Assembly (NCBI GenBank): GCA_038502055.1
Contig: JAXRKN010000027.1
Span: 620,001-684,000, forward strand
Length of the DNA stretch: 64,000 bases
Reading direction: 5' to 3'
From: Tanytarsus gracilentus
Lineage: Eukaryota; Arthropoda; Insecta; Diptera; Chironomidae
Shown here: piece after piece, positions 34,901 through 48,479 of the stretch
Layout of the letters: every line of letters starts with the position of its first letter
How positions within the stretch are numbered: position 1 is the first letter of the stretch
Made by a program: the position numbers and the translations under genes
Notes under the pieces: generated by a model
Told to the model about the DNA's origin: nothing
What the model saw: only the letters and a program-made list of their open reading frames with translations
Database searches by the model: none

Positions 34901-36679
34901 TGAAAGTGCTTTGACCCTTCAAAAATAGCTCTAGAGCTTCAAGCAGCTTCTCATCACATCATCGACACACCTCACAGTCTCAATTCGATCTGCTCCACAT
35001 CTCGAAATTCTCTAAATCATCCATAACAAAAAAGTTCGAGTGGAAAATTCACCGTAAAAGTGTTAAAATGTCCACAGTGACCTCACTCGAGTTATTCTTC
35101 TCTTTTTTTTCGTAATCAAACCGCCATCATCTTCACTGTCACGCTCCGCGCAAAAATTTTCATTGCAACGAAAAAATAAAAAGTTTTCAATGAAACTGCA
35201 ATTTGTGTGCGATGCGGAGAGAAGTTTGAGATTAATCTCGAGAGACTCTTTACTTTTTTTTCGAGTGTGGAGAATTTAATTGACCGCGGATGCGACGAAA
35301 AACGGAGAGGAGAAAAATTTAAATTTAATTAATTGGAGCGGGCCGCGATGGAAGCTTTGTGGATAAAATTTTGCCGAAAATTGTTGCGTTGAATTTTTAT
35401 TGAAAAAAATATAAAAAGTAGCATCCAATTAACGGAGCAATGTCTAAGTCAAACAAGCTCATTCATAGACAGCTCGAAGTAATTGTAAATTATCAATTTA
35501 AATAATTGTTAATCGTGGCTAACGAAAATGGTCAAACGCAACATTGCTCGTCGTCGTGGCGTCAACTTGGTGTTTGCATTATCAATTTACAGCGACTTGT
35601 TATTGTCTTTAGCCAATAGCTCGTTATGCTGCGCGCCTTTTTAGGAATTGATTTGTGTTTGTGCATTTTTAGCTTCTGTTGAGACAGAAAATGATGGATT
35701 TCGGATGCGAGCAAACAAATGTGAAGAATTTCGAAGCTTTGAATGTAAACAAATTAATTTTTTTCGTGATGGATTCGATTGAGAAATTTGACTCGTGGTC
35801 GCTGGTTGATTTTTGACTTACCTAGAAAGAAAAAATAAAATTTAATATTTTGCTAGCATAAAATAATTCGCAAACCCTCTTAACTTTCATCCCCTTTTCA
35901 CTAATTCCCTTGAAAAATCGCAAAATCTCCTAAAATTGCAATTTTCCTCTTGTTTTTTTATTTCTCCCCTCTTTCGCTAAAAATTATTATTACTAAAGTA
36001 GCCATTAAATCTCATGTTCATCCCTGGCAGAAAAAAAAGAGCAGAGCGAAGCATAAAAAATTTTCTTATTTAGTAAATGAATCTTATTTATCATTTTTTC
36101 TCTGCTCTTATTTATTATCACTCATGTATATCACATGCGCATTAAAAGGCACCTCATTTTCGAGAAGAAAGAGAATCTTGCTGATGAAAAAACATTTTCT
36201 CATTATTTCTTCTCCCTCGAGAAAAACTTTTGCTTCGTTTAAAGTTTTTTTTTATTTTCAGAGCTTCGAGTTACAAGAAGCTGCTGAGCTTTATGTGTGT
36301 AAACGAGAAAGTGGAGGTAAATGTAGGGTGGCAGTTTATACAATGAAACTTCTAATGGGTGGAAGAGTTCATAAGTAGATGGAGAAAAAATTTTCCTTGA
36401 GTTCATTATGAGAAGAAAAAATTGTCTGCCATCTTGCATGTTTTTAAAGAGATTTTTTAAGGGGTTAAAAAAGTTGAATAAATTTTAAAAAACCAACTTT
36501 TATTTTTTGTATTTTAAAAAATTTTAAAACCCACACTTTTATAATTTTAATGCTTCAAAAAAATTTTATCTACCTTAGGTTCATGCCCCTTGGAAAAGCT
36601 AATTTTTACTCACGTCTTCTTCTAATTTTTACGTTTTTTAGAAAATAAATTCATATAAAATTTAAATTAATTAAACTAA
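32000..36679. other. Upstream region of zfh2, no gene identified
   Basis: Mostly AT-rich DNA with GA/TC-rich runs and a few GC-richer islands, for example about 32265-32345 and 35540-35640. They look like possible conserved non-coding elements, but I cannot show it. The only coding-like stretch is the SET-like relic at 34715-34859. Long K- or F-rich open frames here are composition artefacts. Confidence 0.4.
34715..34859 (+). pseudogene. Possible degenerate SET-domain fragment
   Basis: A GC-richer island reads YGPAALLNPDCHLKRWPVV before a stop at 34857-34859. GPAALLN.DC resembles the GPAA(F/Y)INHDC core of Suv4-20-type (KMT5) SET domains, in which Asn-His forms the methyl-donor site. Here His is replaced by Pro and the downstream sequence quickly loses similarity. 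There is no intact gene around it, so if the match is real this is a relic. The match covers only about 11 residues and could be chance. Confidence 0.3.
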
Positions 36680-38036
36680 AATAAGTTGAATTAATTTATT
36701 TAAGAGAAAAGTTTACCCTCGAAATGTAAACAACATTAAAATTTAAAATTAATTAAGTTTTTCTAAGTGTTTTAGTGTATTTATAATATTAAAAATAGTG
36801 TTATTGTGAAGTTAAATCATCAATTCATCTCCGTGTCGTCGAGTTTCTCCATTTAAGTCAGGTAAATAAGTGAGAATGAGTGAAAGAAAATCTTTGAAAT
36901 TTTTATCCATTGATTTTACTTTTAATGCGTTTAAATGAACAATTACTCACTCATTCTTGCTTAAAAGTGGTTAGTTAATCACTTCATTGTTATTGTTTCA
37001 CATTGAAACGATGTAAATTTTAAAAATTTTAAAATGTTTGTTTTGATTTAACTGGATCTTTTCTGGATCTTTTCTTAACCTCTAAAATTCACTTGTTTCA
37101 ATATTCATGCGTTCCACTTTTAAAACAAGCATCGTTAGGTTAAATTATCTGATTATTTTTATTATTATACTTATTTATTTTTTTTATTAACTTTCTCTTT
37201 TTTAATTTATCTTCAAATTAAAATTAAATTGATTCTTCACATTGAAGTAAATTGTTTATTTTATTTTCGTTGGTATCCAACAAAACCAACTGTTAATCTT
37301 AGTGACACAGTTGAGGAAGGATGAGTTTTTGAACTAACGGACAAAATTTAAGACCTTGACTACCCATGCTAATTGACTAGATTAGATGGAGGACGGTTGA
37401 AGATTTACCAAACTTTTATACAATTGGTTGACCTTTTATAGTTTTTTATGTTGAATGTTTGTATGTTATGTGATGTGGGTGGGCCAGTGCCTAACAGCTT
37501 GTTAGGGCTGAGGAAGGATGTAGTGGCGGTAACTTTTATAAAATGCCGTCGAAACCACCTTTGATTTATTTATTTATTTTATAACTGCAACCGTAAGGTT
37601 CAGTTAACTAACCCATAATTGTGATTAGTTGGAAACACTCTATGAGTGATCACAAGACTGTTCATAATGAAAAATTTTACGTCATGGATTACGGCGTCCT
37701 GTTTGGTTTTTTCCGCTGGGCGTTCCATGACGACTAACATTACAACACTCTAATAGGGGTTATTCGATCGCTAGTGCGTCTTTCTCAAGACGTGCGTTGC
37801 AGCTCCCGAGGTGGGCGATTCCCGCGGGGACGCCTGCTGTTGAGGGGGAAAAAAGGGGTATTTATACTCTATTCTTAAGAGAAATCTTAAGAGTTCTGCA
37901 TGGTTACGTTTTTATCCTTATCCTAAGCTTTCGAGCTCTGGAAAAGGAAATTAAAACGGGCGCGTCTTCCTGGTAACTCCAGCGTGCTACCTATTAGTAA
38001 TCAATCAATCAATCAATCAATAAGTTGAATTAATTT
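36680..38036 (+). mobile_element. Non-LTR retrotransposon-like insertion with 18-bp target-site duplication
   Basis: The 18-bp word AATAAGTTGAATTAATTT occurs at 36680-36697 and 38019-38036. The second copy directly follows a (TCAA)n tail of about five units ending at 38020. A short tandem tail plus flanking direct repeats is the signature of target-primed reverse transcription. The enclosed 1.3 kb is GC-richer than its surroundings, especially 37700-37990. No reading frame of 60 codons is present, so this is a truncated, internally deleted or SINE-like non-autonomous copy in plus orientation. The clade is not recognisable by eye. Confidence 0.7.
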
Positions 38037-41000
38037 GTTTATTTTAAAAAATATTGTAAAAATGTTTTAAAAAATTGTTAAAAATTTTTCTAATCAAATT
38101 CCAACAAAATCAAGCCCTAAATTCAACTTTAAATCCATCCCACAAACTCATCTCTTTATTTTCATCATCATCATCCTTTACATAGCTCTCAAGCTCAATT
38201 GTTTTAATTATTTTCATTGGATATCTCGACATTTTCAAACCCACCCACATTCTCTATCTCACAATTAACCTTCGGTATTGCAATCCAACCCCTTCTAATG
38301 AAGAATAATCGTCGCCATAGCGCAAGAGAAAAAATCCTTAATGAAAATCGCGCGCAGAAAAAAAAAGACGAAGAGTAAATTACTCATGCAGACCTCCGGA
38401 GAAAGGAAAAAAATCTCTCGTTAGTTTTCTTCTTATTTTCATTTTTCCTCAGCTTCCGCCAATCATCATTTAACGTTTTCAACCCCCCTTTTTTGAATGA
38501 GTGAGAGAGAAAGAAAGAAAAAGGAAAAAGTTGTTGTATGTGAAAGGGAAGAAAATTTCGCATATGTATATGTGGGTGGGGAGAGATGAGATGTGAAGGG
38601 TGGTAAATGAGAGGAGATGTTGAGGGTTGAGTGAGTATATGGACGGATGTGGATATTATAAATGAGAAAAGAAGAAGAGAAGAGTAATGAAAATAATTTT
38701 TGAAGGGGTTGAGACTTAGGTTGTAAAAAAATTTAATTTTATTTACAATTTTTGAACAATTTTTATTTAAAAAATTATTTAAATTTTAGGAAAACTTTCA
38801 TCTAGATTTTGATAAACCCTAATTTCAAACCCCTTTAAAACTTTAAAACCCATTTAAAATCTAACTAAAATCTTTTATCTGAAATTTCAAAATATTTTCT
38901 TAACAAAATATTCAAATATTAAAACTCAAGTGTCAACCCCCTTCGATATCATAATTTTCCAAGGTACCTTCACCACCCTTCACTGACTCCCAACTCGGTG
39001 ATTATGGTGACGATGAAAATTTTCTTCTATGTTGATCGTGCACATGTGTGTGCGATATTTCACAACGCTCAAAAGAATTATGATGAAAATTTTCTTATAA
39101 GAATTTTTCCTCGTTATTAATGGAATTTTCTTACATAAAGAAAAATGGATGTGTGGGTGAAAAAGCAGATGAATGTGGAACGGGAAGGGTTGCGAGTGAG
39201 AAAATTCAACAAAATGAAGGAAATCAGAAATTAGAAGATGAAAAATTCAAAAAAATTAAATTTTCATCCTTAATTGACGCTGACAGTTTCTGCCGGAAAT
39301 CTATCGGCCGGAAGCGAAAATATGAAAGGAAATCGCTTTGGAAAAACAAAAAAAACTTTCTGTCATGTCATCAAGAAAATTTTTTAAACCTCATCGGAAA
39401 TTAAAATTGATTTCTCGTTGGCGTGGATTAAAAAAGACAAAAAAGGCGCGAGAGAGAGGCAGGAAATTATTATTAAATGCCATAAATTAATGAGATGAGG
39501 AATTTCAGGGTGTGGAGCTGAGATTTCGAATGTTTTTATCTGTCGCTTCAAAAATGCTTTGTTTGGAATTTTATTGTTGGATGAAAAATTCAAATTTTAT
39601 GATTTTTACGAGTCGAATTTTGAATTCAAAGTTTTTTAGTAAAATTTTCCTTATTTTCTTTTCCATTTCTGAGTAAACTTCATTAATCAATTTTCCCCCC
39701 GAAAATGTCGACTCCACTCGACTCTCCGCAAAGAGCAAACAAAAAGGAAATTTTTTCGGCCATAAATCCGATCCAATGTCGATATGGAGCAGCACTTTCG
39801 AGCATCACAATGAGACTTTTTTTTCATCATCATCATCCATAATGTCCACAGTTTTGCCACCCACTCACATGTGTGTGTGTTTGTGTGTTCAACATAATCT
39901 CAATTTGTGTGCACAACGATTTTTCTCTCTCAGTATATGAAATTGTGAAAATATTTGGATAACAAAATGGCTTTGGATGAAATTAATTTTCTTGTGTGTC
40001 GATGGATTTTGTGGCGACTTTTTTTCCAATCAAACTTTTTTCTAATTCACCAAATAAAAACTTTTTAATTCCAAATCCAATCAATTTTTTTTCTCTCTCA
40101 AATCGCATTAAAATTTTGTTTCTCATTCTCGTGAAAATAAAAACTCGATTAATTTTGGAGTTCACAAAAATTGCCATAAAAAAGTTCTTTTTCGTTTTCT
40201 TGTCGCAATTGCAAAAAGTTTTTTTTCTCCTTCTTTTGCTTTCATCATTCATTCGCCCTTTAGTGAGGAGAGTCTGAAGAACTCGAAGTTTAATTAGCCA
40301 ATCGGAAAAATCTCTCGGTGAGATTTTTTTTGTGTTTTTTCTGCTTTTTTTGTGTGTGGTGATTTTTGTCGTTTTGATGTACGATGAAATTGTTTTTTGT
40401 TGTTGGGATTTGGTGAAGAATTTAGTAAAAAATTTTAGGAAATTTAGAGATAAAAAATTAAAATTAATGAAGAAGAAATTCGATAATTTTTGAGTAAGAA
40501 AATTTATTTAAATTTAATAAAAAAATTAAACTAAATTTTCATTTAAATTTTGAAATTAATGAAAAATAAATTTGATAATTTTTTATATCAAAACTTCTCA
40601 GATTTATTAAAAAATTTCATTCTCAAAAAACTTTTTTCCACTTTTTCACTTCAAAGTCATTAATATTTTTTTTGACTAAATTCTCTATAATTAACAACCG
40701 GCAAGTTAAAGTCACCCGGAATAATTAATCAGAAAATATTCAACTTTAGGTTGCGAGTCGAGTCGATTGTGCTTAAGGTAGCAATTAATTCACAAAAAAG
40801 GACAATAATTAATTACAGGTTGAATGGATGGAAGAAAAGTTTTTTGTGGTTTGTAATTATTAATTTTTTTCTTGCCTGACGACGTGAGGTTTTGTGGAGT
40901 TTTTAATTGTTGGGTTTGAAATTGTTTTTCGTGTTAAAAAAATATTAAAAAATTTATGAAAAATTCTTGGAATATGAAATTTTAATTAAAATTTTTTATT

Positions 41001-42695
41001 TTTTATTCTAAGAATTTTTCAATCAAAGATTTTGATGATTTTTAAAAAATGAATTAATTTTCAAGGTTTTCAAGGTATTTAAAACAAATTAATTTAATTA
41101 ATTTAAAAATTTTAAGTTTTTCAAATAAAAATTTAAACTTAAAAATTTCAACATCAAAAAATCTTAATTAAAAATTCCAAATCAACGCTCATCGATTAAT
41201 TAATTACTTTTTCACCTTTCTGACCCAAATTTCGATCTTAATCACCATCAAAAGCTAAAAACCTCTTAATTACTTTTCTCAAGCGAAAATTATTTTCTTC
41301 ATAATTTAATTTCTACTCACATCACGGCTTAATTACGCTAATTAATTTCCTCCACAGCCACGACTCATAATCGACGTAACAAAAAGTTCTTAATTATATT
41401 AATTTTTCCATTTTTAGACATTTCTGTCGGGCTTTTTGTAATTAGCCAATTCCACGCGATTTCTCAGAGAAGTTTTTTGTTGCGCTGATAATTAAATTAC
41501 AATTAAATCATAATTAGAGGAAACAGTTGAGATTTTTAGAGGTTTAATTGAGTTTTAATTTTTTGAGCTTGCATGTGAAAGAAAAAATTATGTGAAAAAA
41601 TTTTTATATTGAATTTTTTAAGTAAAATCTTTTCGATCCCAAAAAAATCATTTTTTCAACCCTTAACTACACATCATAAAATTAAAGCAATTAGCAATCA
41701 CACAAAAATCCATTAAAGGACACACAAGGCGAGCTCATATGTAATTACATGAACAACAAACGATTTTTTTTTCATTAAATGGACACCTCAGTGAAGGCAC
41801 ACTGAAAACACCTTCAGGTGTTTGAAAATCAATTTTTGTAATTACCAACCAAACAAATCCATTTGTCTCTTAGCAAAGTTTTTTATTTTTGGATGTGCTT
41901 GCGGGGTTTGAGGTGCTTAATTTACGGGTTTTAATGAAAAGTTTTCTTTCTTCATTTTTTATCGTGGAAATGTCGTTAAAGAAATAGAAAAAAGTTTATT
42001 TGATGAGAAATAATTTATGAATTTATGAAGAAAAGAAAATTAGGAAAATAAAAAATTATTCTTAGAAAATTATGTTGAAAATTTTTTAGAATTTACAGAA
42101 AGAAATTTTTGGTAATTTTTTTTAGAATTTACAAATTTTCTAAATTCTCAAAAAATTTTACCACCCTCAACCTTCTTTCCATGTGAACCATGGCATGACA
42201 TGATGTTTGTTATGTGAATTTTTTTTGTTTTGCTTTCAATTTTTTCCACATGCATTTAAAAAAATTGTAAAAAAAGTTTGATACAATTTTTTTTCATTTA
42301 GATTGAATTTTTTTTACCTTAAAACGGAAAAGTGGGTTTGAGGTTAAGGTGAAAAATAAATTTAAAAATAAATATTTAAATTTGCATAAAATTCTTTTAA
42401 AATAAATTTAAAATTTTTTAATCCAATTTTCTCCACCTTCAGATTGTCAATCAACTGCTCGGATTTGTACTACAAATTTTGTAGTGAGCATGTATCGATG
42501 TCTGTACGTCAATCGCATACTTTTTTTTTCGCGCGACTCATTCACAAAACAAAAACACAAGCGAAAAACACACGACGACGATCCGCATTAATGTGATATA
42601 GAAAAAAAAGTGAGTCGGAGGTCTATCGAACAAACAAGGGAGAAATTTTTCCGCTTTTCATAATAATTTATTGTTTTTATATGAATTTAATATTG

Positions 42696-42711
42696 CGTGT
42701 GTGTGTGTGTG
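42696..42711. repeat. (GT)n microsatellite
   Basis: About eight GT units (GCGTGTGTGTGTGTGTGAG context), preceded by AT-rich DNA. Confidence 0.85.
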
Positions 42712-44644
42712 AGTTGATTGTCTAGATTTTCATTTATTAGCTCGATGTTTTTTCGCTTCCACCACCTGAGATTGAATTTTTTTTCTTCGAAGAGTTCGAT
42801 TTTTACTTTCCGTGTTCTTTTCATTAGTTTTCGAAGGGAGAATTTTACTTCTTTTTATTATGCTGACTTTGACGCGGATTTGCTTTGTAACTTACGTGAG
42901 TCCTCAATCAAATCGCGATTTATCGATTTTGAGGTTTAAGGAGTTGAGGGAATACTTTTTGTTTTATAAAAAGATGAGAAATTTATTTTTGGAAAATTTG
43001 ACCTTAAAAATTTTTTATTTTTGATTTAGTCAGTTGAGTCTCGATAAAATGATGAATTTTTTGATTTACCGAAGATTTTAAATTGATTTAGAGAAGGTCA
43101 AGTGAGTTCAACCGCTATACCAAGAGTCAAGTGAAATTAGATCAGATTAAAGAGACTCAAGTTGGATTTTGTCATTTTATCCAAGTTCAAGTGGAATTTT
43201 TGTGATTTTATAAAAATTTAAGAAAATTTGTAAGCTAAAAATAAAAAAATAATTTAAAAATTTAATTTACAAAATTTTTGGAAAAGTTCAATGTCATTCT
43301 ATCGAGGTTTTATTGAGAGTCGTAATCTTCTTCTTCTTATTCAAATCTTATTTAGAAAATATATTTAAATCACTTCCATTCTAAACTTTTAAACTACTTC
43401 AAATTTCCGAAAATAAAAAGTGCAACTTAATGTGATTTGTAACACTTATAAGAACTCAAACTGCAATATGCTCCGTGCCACATTCATCAAGGCTGTGAAG
43501 TGCATTTTACTTTATTTTGCAACCCTCTCGCTAATAAAAAATGTTTTTCTTCTTCTTACACTGCAATTACAGAATAAAAAAGAAATAAAAAGAGCTTCAA
43601 TTGTTTTGTGGAACTTTAAAATGAGGGAAAAAGTTTTGAGGAAAATTTTCAATTAGAAAAATAATTTAAATGACCAATTTTCGATATTTAGTGATGATAA
43701 ATGTGAGAATAAAATTTAATAGTTGTGATTTAGTATTTAAATATTTGAAACTTAAAAAAATCACTAAATTTTACTTAAATTTAATTTAAACATTTTGAAA
43801 TAATTGAATTTACTGAATTTTAGTTAAATTTATTTAAAATACTTCAAAATAAATTTTATTCATTTTTAACCTTCAAAATTTTTCATTACCTTTTTATCCA
43901 TTAAACCTCAACCCCTTCTTTCTCTTTTAATTACATTCTCACCACCTTCGAACCTTCCCATTCTCTCCACAACCACCTTACACATAACCATTGAACAATA
44001 ATTCCTCCACATTCATTCAACGATTTGACTCTTTTTTTTTGTAAAAAGTAATCGTTTTTATGTAGAACAAAAGGCGATGAATAATTGACATCATTAATAA
44101 TTACACTCACGTGATCGTTAATTACACGATAGAGTTCTTGATGGTAAAGCTCATAATCATCATGTTCACGGAATTTGTAATTAGACAGAAATTAGAATGA
44201 GTAACAAAAAGAGTGGAACGACTTTTGGTCTTTTGTTTGAGTATTAAAAAGCCTCAATAAAATTTGAAGGTTTGAACCTCGATAAAATGACATTGAAGAT
44301 TATTAGAAATTGAATTTAAAATTAATTTTTAAATTAGGCTAAAAAATCATTTCAAATTTGAAAAAATGGCAAAAACCCACTTGACTCCTTGCATAAAAAT
44401 TAAAACTCACTTAACCTTCTCTAAACCGTCTTTAACCCCTAAAAATCATCATAATTCCGATTTATCGAGACTCAACTCAATTTTATTCCTCTAATCACTC
44501 TAAAAGTCCTCACTTGACTACGTAAAAAATCGTTTTGTCATATCCGTCATACTAATCGTCGTTCTCTCTCAAACTCAAGTGGAAGGAGAATAAAAAAATA
44601 TTTTTTTAATTACATTTTTTTCTTGTTTAATTTCCCCACCAACC

Positions 44645-44665
44645 GCACACACACACACACACACA
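44645..44665. repeat. (CA)n microsatellite
   Basis: About ten CA units directly after AACCG. The open frame that reads through it on the minus strand is low-complexity and not a gene. Confidence 0.85.
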
Positions 44666-45400
44666 ACAATCACGACAATAACAATCAGAGTAGTTTTTTT
44701 TCGAGACTGCCGTTTAATGTCTCGCGGGAGACCCGCCATCGCATGACTAATTATAATTAACTCAGAGATGGCATTTGAGACGGAATGAGTTGAATAATTG
44801 CTGGAGAAAAATTTTCCAATCGAAGAATTAATGGAAAAAAAAAGTTTATTGAAAGATTTTTTTTGGGTGTGAAAAAGAAGCGGATGAGACAACAGCGGTG
44901 GTCAGCACGGTTTAACTTGTTGAACCTCGTTAAGTTGGAAGCTGAGGTTAAAAGAATTTAAAGCCATTTTCACGTCAACTTTTGGACACTGACCTTTTTC
45001 TTATTTCTAACCCAATGTTCAGCTTTATTTTGCCATTGAGGAAAATTTCTTCCTTTTCGAAAAAAAAACATATGAACGAAAAAAAAATAAAAATGTGTAG
45101 CATGACGACCGACTACTATGTTATGAAGGAAATGACGATGATGTGATGTGAAATGGATTTTGTTATTTTTTTTTTCGATACCCCGTCAGTGAGGGGAGTG
45201 AGAAAAATAAAAACGAAAATCGATAAAAAATTGAAAAACATTTCGTTTCGATTTTTTTCTGATTGAGTTTTTAATTGGAAGTGAAATTTTGCTATAAATT
45301 GGGTTTATTGACTTGGGAATTTTTTGTTGGTGGAAAAATTATGAAATTTCAGCTGCTTTCAAGTTTATTTGATAGAATTTTAATTTTTGTATACCTAATT

Positions 45401-45660
45401 TTTAAATTAGAAAAATACGTTATTAAAATTCACATTGAAAAATCACAGTAAACTTCATAACGTAATTTTTAGTTTTAAATTTTAAAAAATACGTAATAAA
45501 AATTCACAGTAAACTTTATGACGTAACTTTTGTTTTTGAATTAAAAAAGTACGTTATTAAAATTCACATGGAAAAATTCAGTAAACTTCCCAACGTAATT
45601 TTATTTTTTAAATTTAAAAATTCACATGAAAAAATTTTTATAACGGAATTTTTAATTTTA
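45401..45660. repeat. Minisatellite of about 65-80-bp units with ACGTTATTAAAATTCACA core
   Basis: Four imperfect units each contain TACGT(T/A)AT(A/T)AAAATTCACA, then AGTAAACTT and ACGTAATTTT. They are flanked by unique AT-rich DNA, and the array is tandem and head-to-tail. Confidence 0.65.
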
Positions 45661-46551
45661 AAAATAAATACCAAAAAAATGTAAATTAAAGTAATTGAAA
45701 AATCTTGAGAACAACTTGATAAAATCTTTAAAAGTTTAACCATAAATTAAGTAATTTAAGTTGTAAACAAAAAAGTCCATCGATGATTAATTTAAATCAT
45801 TTAAAAGTTAAACGACAAATATTCTTCAAAAAAAACCAATAAAGACGTAAATGTAAAACAGTCCGAAAATAAATTTTTTACTACATCAAATGATTATTAA
45901 AGTTCCTCACTATATAATCAGTCGATTTAATTCACCGTGTGTTGGATGATCATGAAAATTTTATTGAGTTTTTGTTTTTTTCTTCGAGAGGGACACAAAA
46001 TTGAGAAATTAATTTTTTAAATTTCTCTGACTCACCAGAAACCCCCAACCGACTCAATTAATGCACTCAAATAATTCATTCAATAAATTTCCTCTCTCGC
46101 CCAGAAACAAACTCTTAATTCTCATTAGATTTTTAATCCCGTCATGCGGTGAATCATGATATTGCCATCAATATGCCTTCGCCAACCAATAGACCCATAA
46201 AGTCTCATCCAATAAGTCCCAAAACTCGTTTTCTTTATCTTCTTTATTTTAATTCTTCCTTTCACACCTTAAAAAAAGCCACCAAACTCGAAATGTCGTT
46301 AAAATACTAAAAATTCCGATGATTTTTTTTTCTTCGATCGAGAGAAGAAAAATATTTACACAAATTTTAATTAATTAATTTTTTGACGCTTCCAAATTTT
46401 TTTCGTGAGTGGAGAGGCGGAATAGCTAATAAAATTAGTTGAGAGAACTTTGTGAGCTTAGCGAGGTTTAAGTGATTTCATAATTTAAATAAATTTGCGT
46501 TAATTTCAAGAGGAGGTTACGAGATTTTTTGAGAATTGCTGATTATAAATA

Positions 46552-46882
46552 TGAAAATTTAAAATACGTTACAAAAATTTAAAGTTTCAATTTGAAAATT
46601 AAAATACGTTACAAAAATTTGAGGTTATAATTTTAAAACTTAAAGTACGTTACCAAAATTAGAAAAAAAATTATTTTAAAAATTTTAAAAACGTTACAAA
46701 AATTTAGAATTGAAAATTTTAAAATTTAGCCTTTTTTGTATTCGAAAATTTAAAAAACGTTACAAAAGTTGTTATTTCAATTTGAAATCTTTAAAAATTT
46801 TTAAACTTTACTGAGATTTGAAAATTTAAATTACGTTACAAAATTTTCTTATTTAAAAATTTGAAATACGTTACAAAAAGTT
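46552..46882. repeat. Minisatellite with AAATACGTTACAAAAATTT core
   Basis: Seven copies of AAATACGTTACAAAAATTT or close variants occur at irregular spacings of 40-80 bp, all in the same orientation. It shares the ACGTTA core with the arrays at 45401, 52895, 54285 and 60215. Confidence 0.7.
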
Positions 46883-47945
46883 ATAATAATAATAATTCGT
46901 GTCTGACTCTTTATTAAATTAATTTATGACTAAATTTCGAGTTCATATCCATCCACGTGCCTTTTTCTCCATCAAAAACCATCTCGCTCACCTCAACTTG
47001 ATTCTCTTCTATTTTTCCTCTTCTTCCTCAGCCGTTTGTCTTGTTTGCCTTCGCGCTATTAATTTTTATGGTAAATAAATTATAAATCAGTAACCAAGAC
47101 AGCGCTGCACACAAAAAAAGTGAATTTTTAAATATTTTCTCTCTCGAGGGGTAGAAAAGGACAGAAGATAATTCAATTATGAGGGCAAGAACTAAATCAC
47201 AAATGAATCTCGGGAGTGATAAATTTTTATTAGCTTTCGAGCGTTTAAAAAAGGCAACTCGTGCCATCAGATTTTTTTCAATGCCAGACATCCAACCATC
47301 ATCGAGTTTAATTGCTGGCATAATTAAGAGAAATTTTTATGAATGACAATTTAGATGACTTTGATTGTTTAATTGATTTCGATGCGGATTTAATTGATTA
47401 ATTAACCCCGATTTGAATGAAAGAGTTGAGGGTTGCGAGAATTCCTTAAGTTTAAATTATTAAAATTTTAACTCACTTTTTATCTTTTTGTTCCACGTCA
47501 CGTCGCTTCAGTAAATTATTTTAAAATCTGGAAATAGAAAAGGAAAAATTTGTTAAATTCGAGATCAAATTAAAATTTATTTCGACTTTTATTTATGTCA
47601 CTAATTATGATGTCTTTCGACCCACCACTTTCATCCAAATATTTTCATTTTCCACCCAAAAATTCAGATATTACAAAATTATTCAAATTTCCTCCTCAAT
47701 TTTTCAGAGAGCTTAATTTGCATTAAAATGTGATTTATTGGCTCCATTTTAGTCACCTTTTACCAACAAAAAACGGCATTAAAAATCCACATGAGTATAA
47801 TATCATCATCATCGGGTCGGTTATATGTTTTTTTTCGTGAGCCATCAACCTCAATTCAATGCCGCACACTCGAGATGCGAAAAGAAATTGAATTTATATA
47901 AAAATTAATATTCGGCTGAAATGAGCTGAGATTTTTTTCGCAATG

Positions 47946-48030
47946 TCAAGGGGTGGAAAATAATTTTAAAATTTATAAGTTTTATAATGTTGTAAAAGTT
48001 TATTATTTTTTCTAAGTTTCCAACCCTTGA
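47946..48030. repeat. Hairpin element with GGGGTGGAAA arms
   Basis: TCAAGGGGTGGAAA at the left and TTTCCAACCCTTGA at the right are inverted with one mismatch around about 57 bp of AT-rich DNA. Solitary right arms (AAGTTTCCAACCCT, AAGTTTCCACCCCT) follow at about 48165 and 48286, and another lies at about 51410. Confidence 0.6.
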
Positions 48031-48479
48031 TGTGTTTTTTTTGCGAAATTTTATTTGTTATTTTTATTTTGTAAATTTAAAAATTAATTTTCTGTTTTAT
48101 GAATTTTAAAATTGATTTTTTATTTTATGAATTTTAAAATTGATTTTTTAATATTTTTTCCAAGTTTCCAACCCTAGTATTTTTCTTGCAGTATCAAAAG
48201 GTAAAAAATTAATTAAAATTTTAAATTAATTTTTATTTGAATAAATTTAATACTAAATTTTTTAATTCTAGTTTTTTCCCTAAGTTTCCACCCCTCGATT
48301 CCAAAATATTTTACCTTAAAATCTTTTTCTCTCGCCCAACCATCCAAGTTCATAAAAATGTCTCCATAAAGTAATCAAAATATTGCTAATAATCGAACAC
48401 ACAACAAACAAGCTCTTCGCTCCATCTCACGCGCCTTTTAATCGCCTTAGAGGTGTCAAAATAGAGAGAATTTGAATAT

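Noticed and set aside
35950..36378. Open frame of 142 codons on plus
   Set aside because: Low-complexity, Phe/Ser/Lys-rich and without domain or flanking splice sites; typical of random AT-rich sequence.
39120..39404. Open frame of 94 codons on plus (MEFSYIKKNGCVGEK...)
   Set aside because: Considered because it is mixed in composition, but it has no recognisable domain, splice partner or conserved motif.
44575..44892. Open frame of 105 codons on minus
   Set aside because: It reads through the CA repeat and poly-Lys/Val stretches; low complexity.
47028..47321. Open frame of 97 codons on minus with a hydrophobic segment
   Set aside because: No signal peptide, no domain and no neighbouring exons; I judged it chance, though less certainly than the others.
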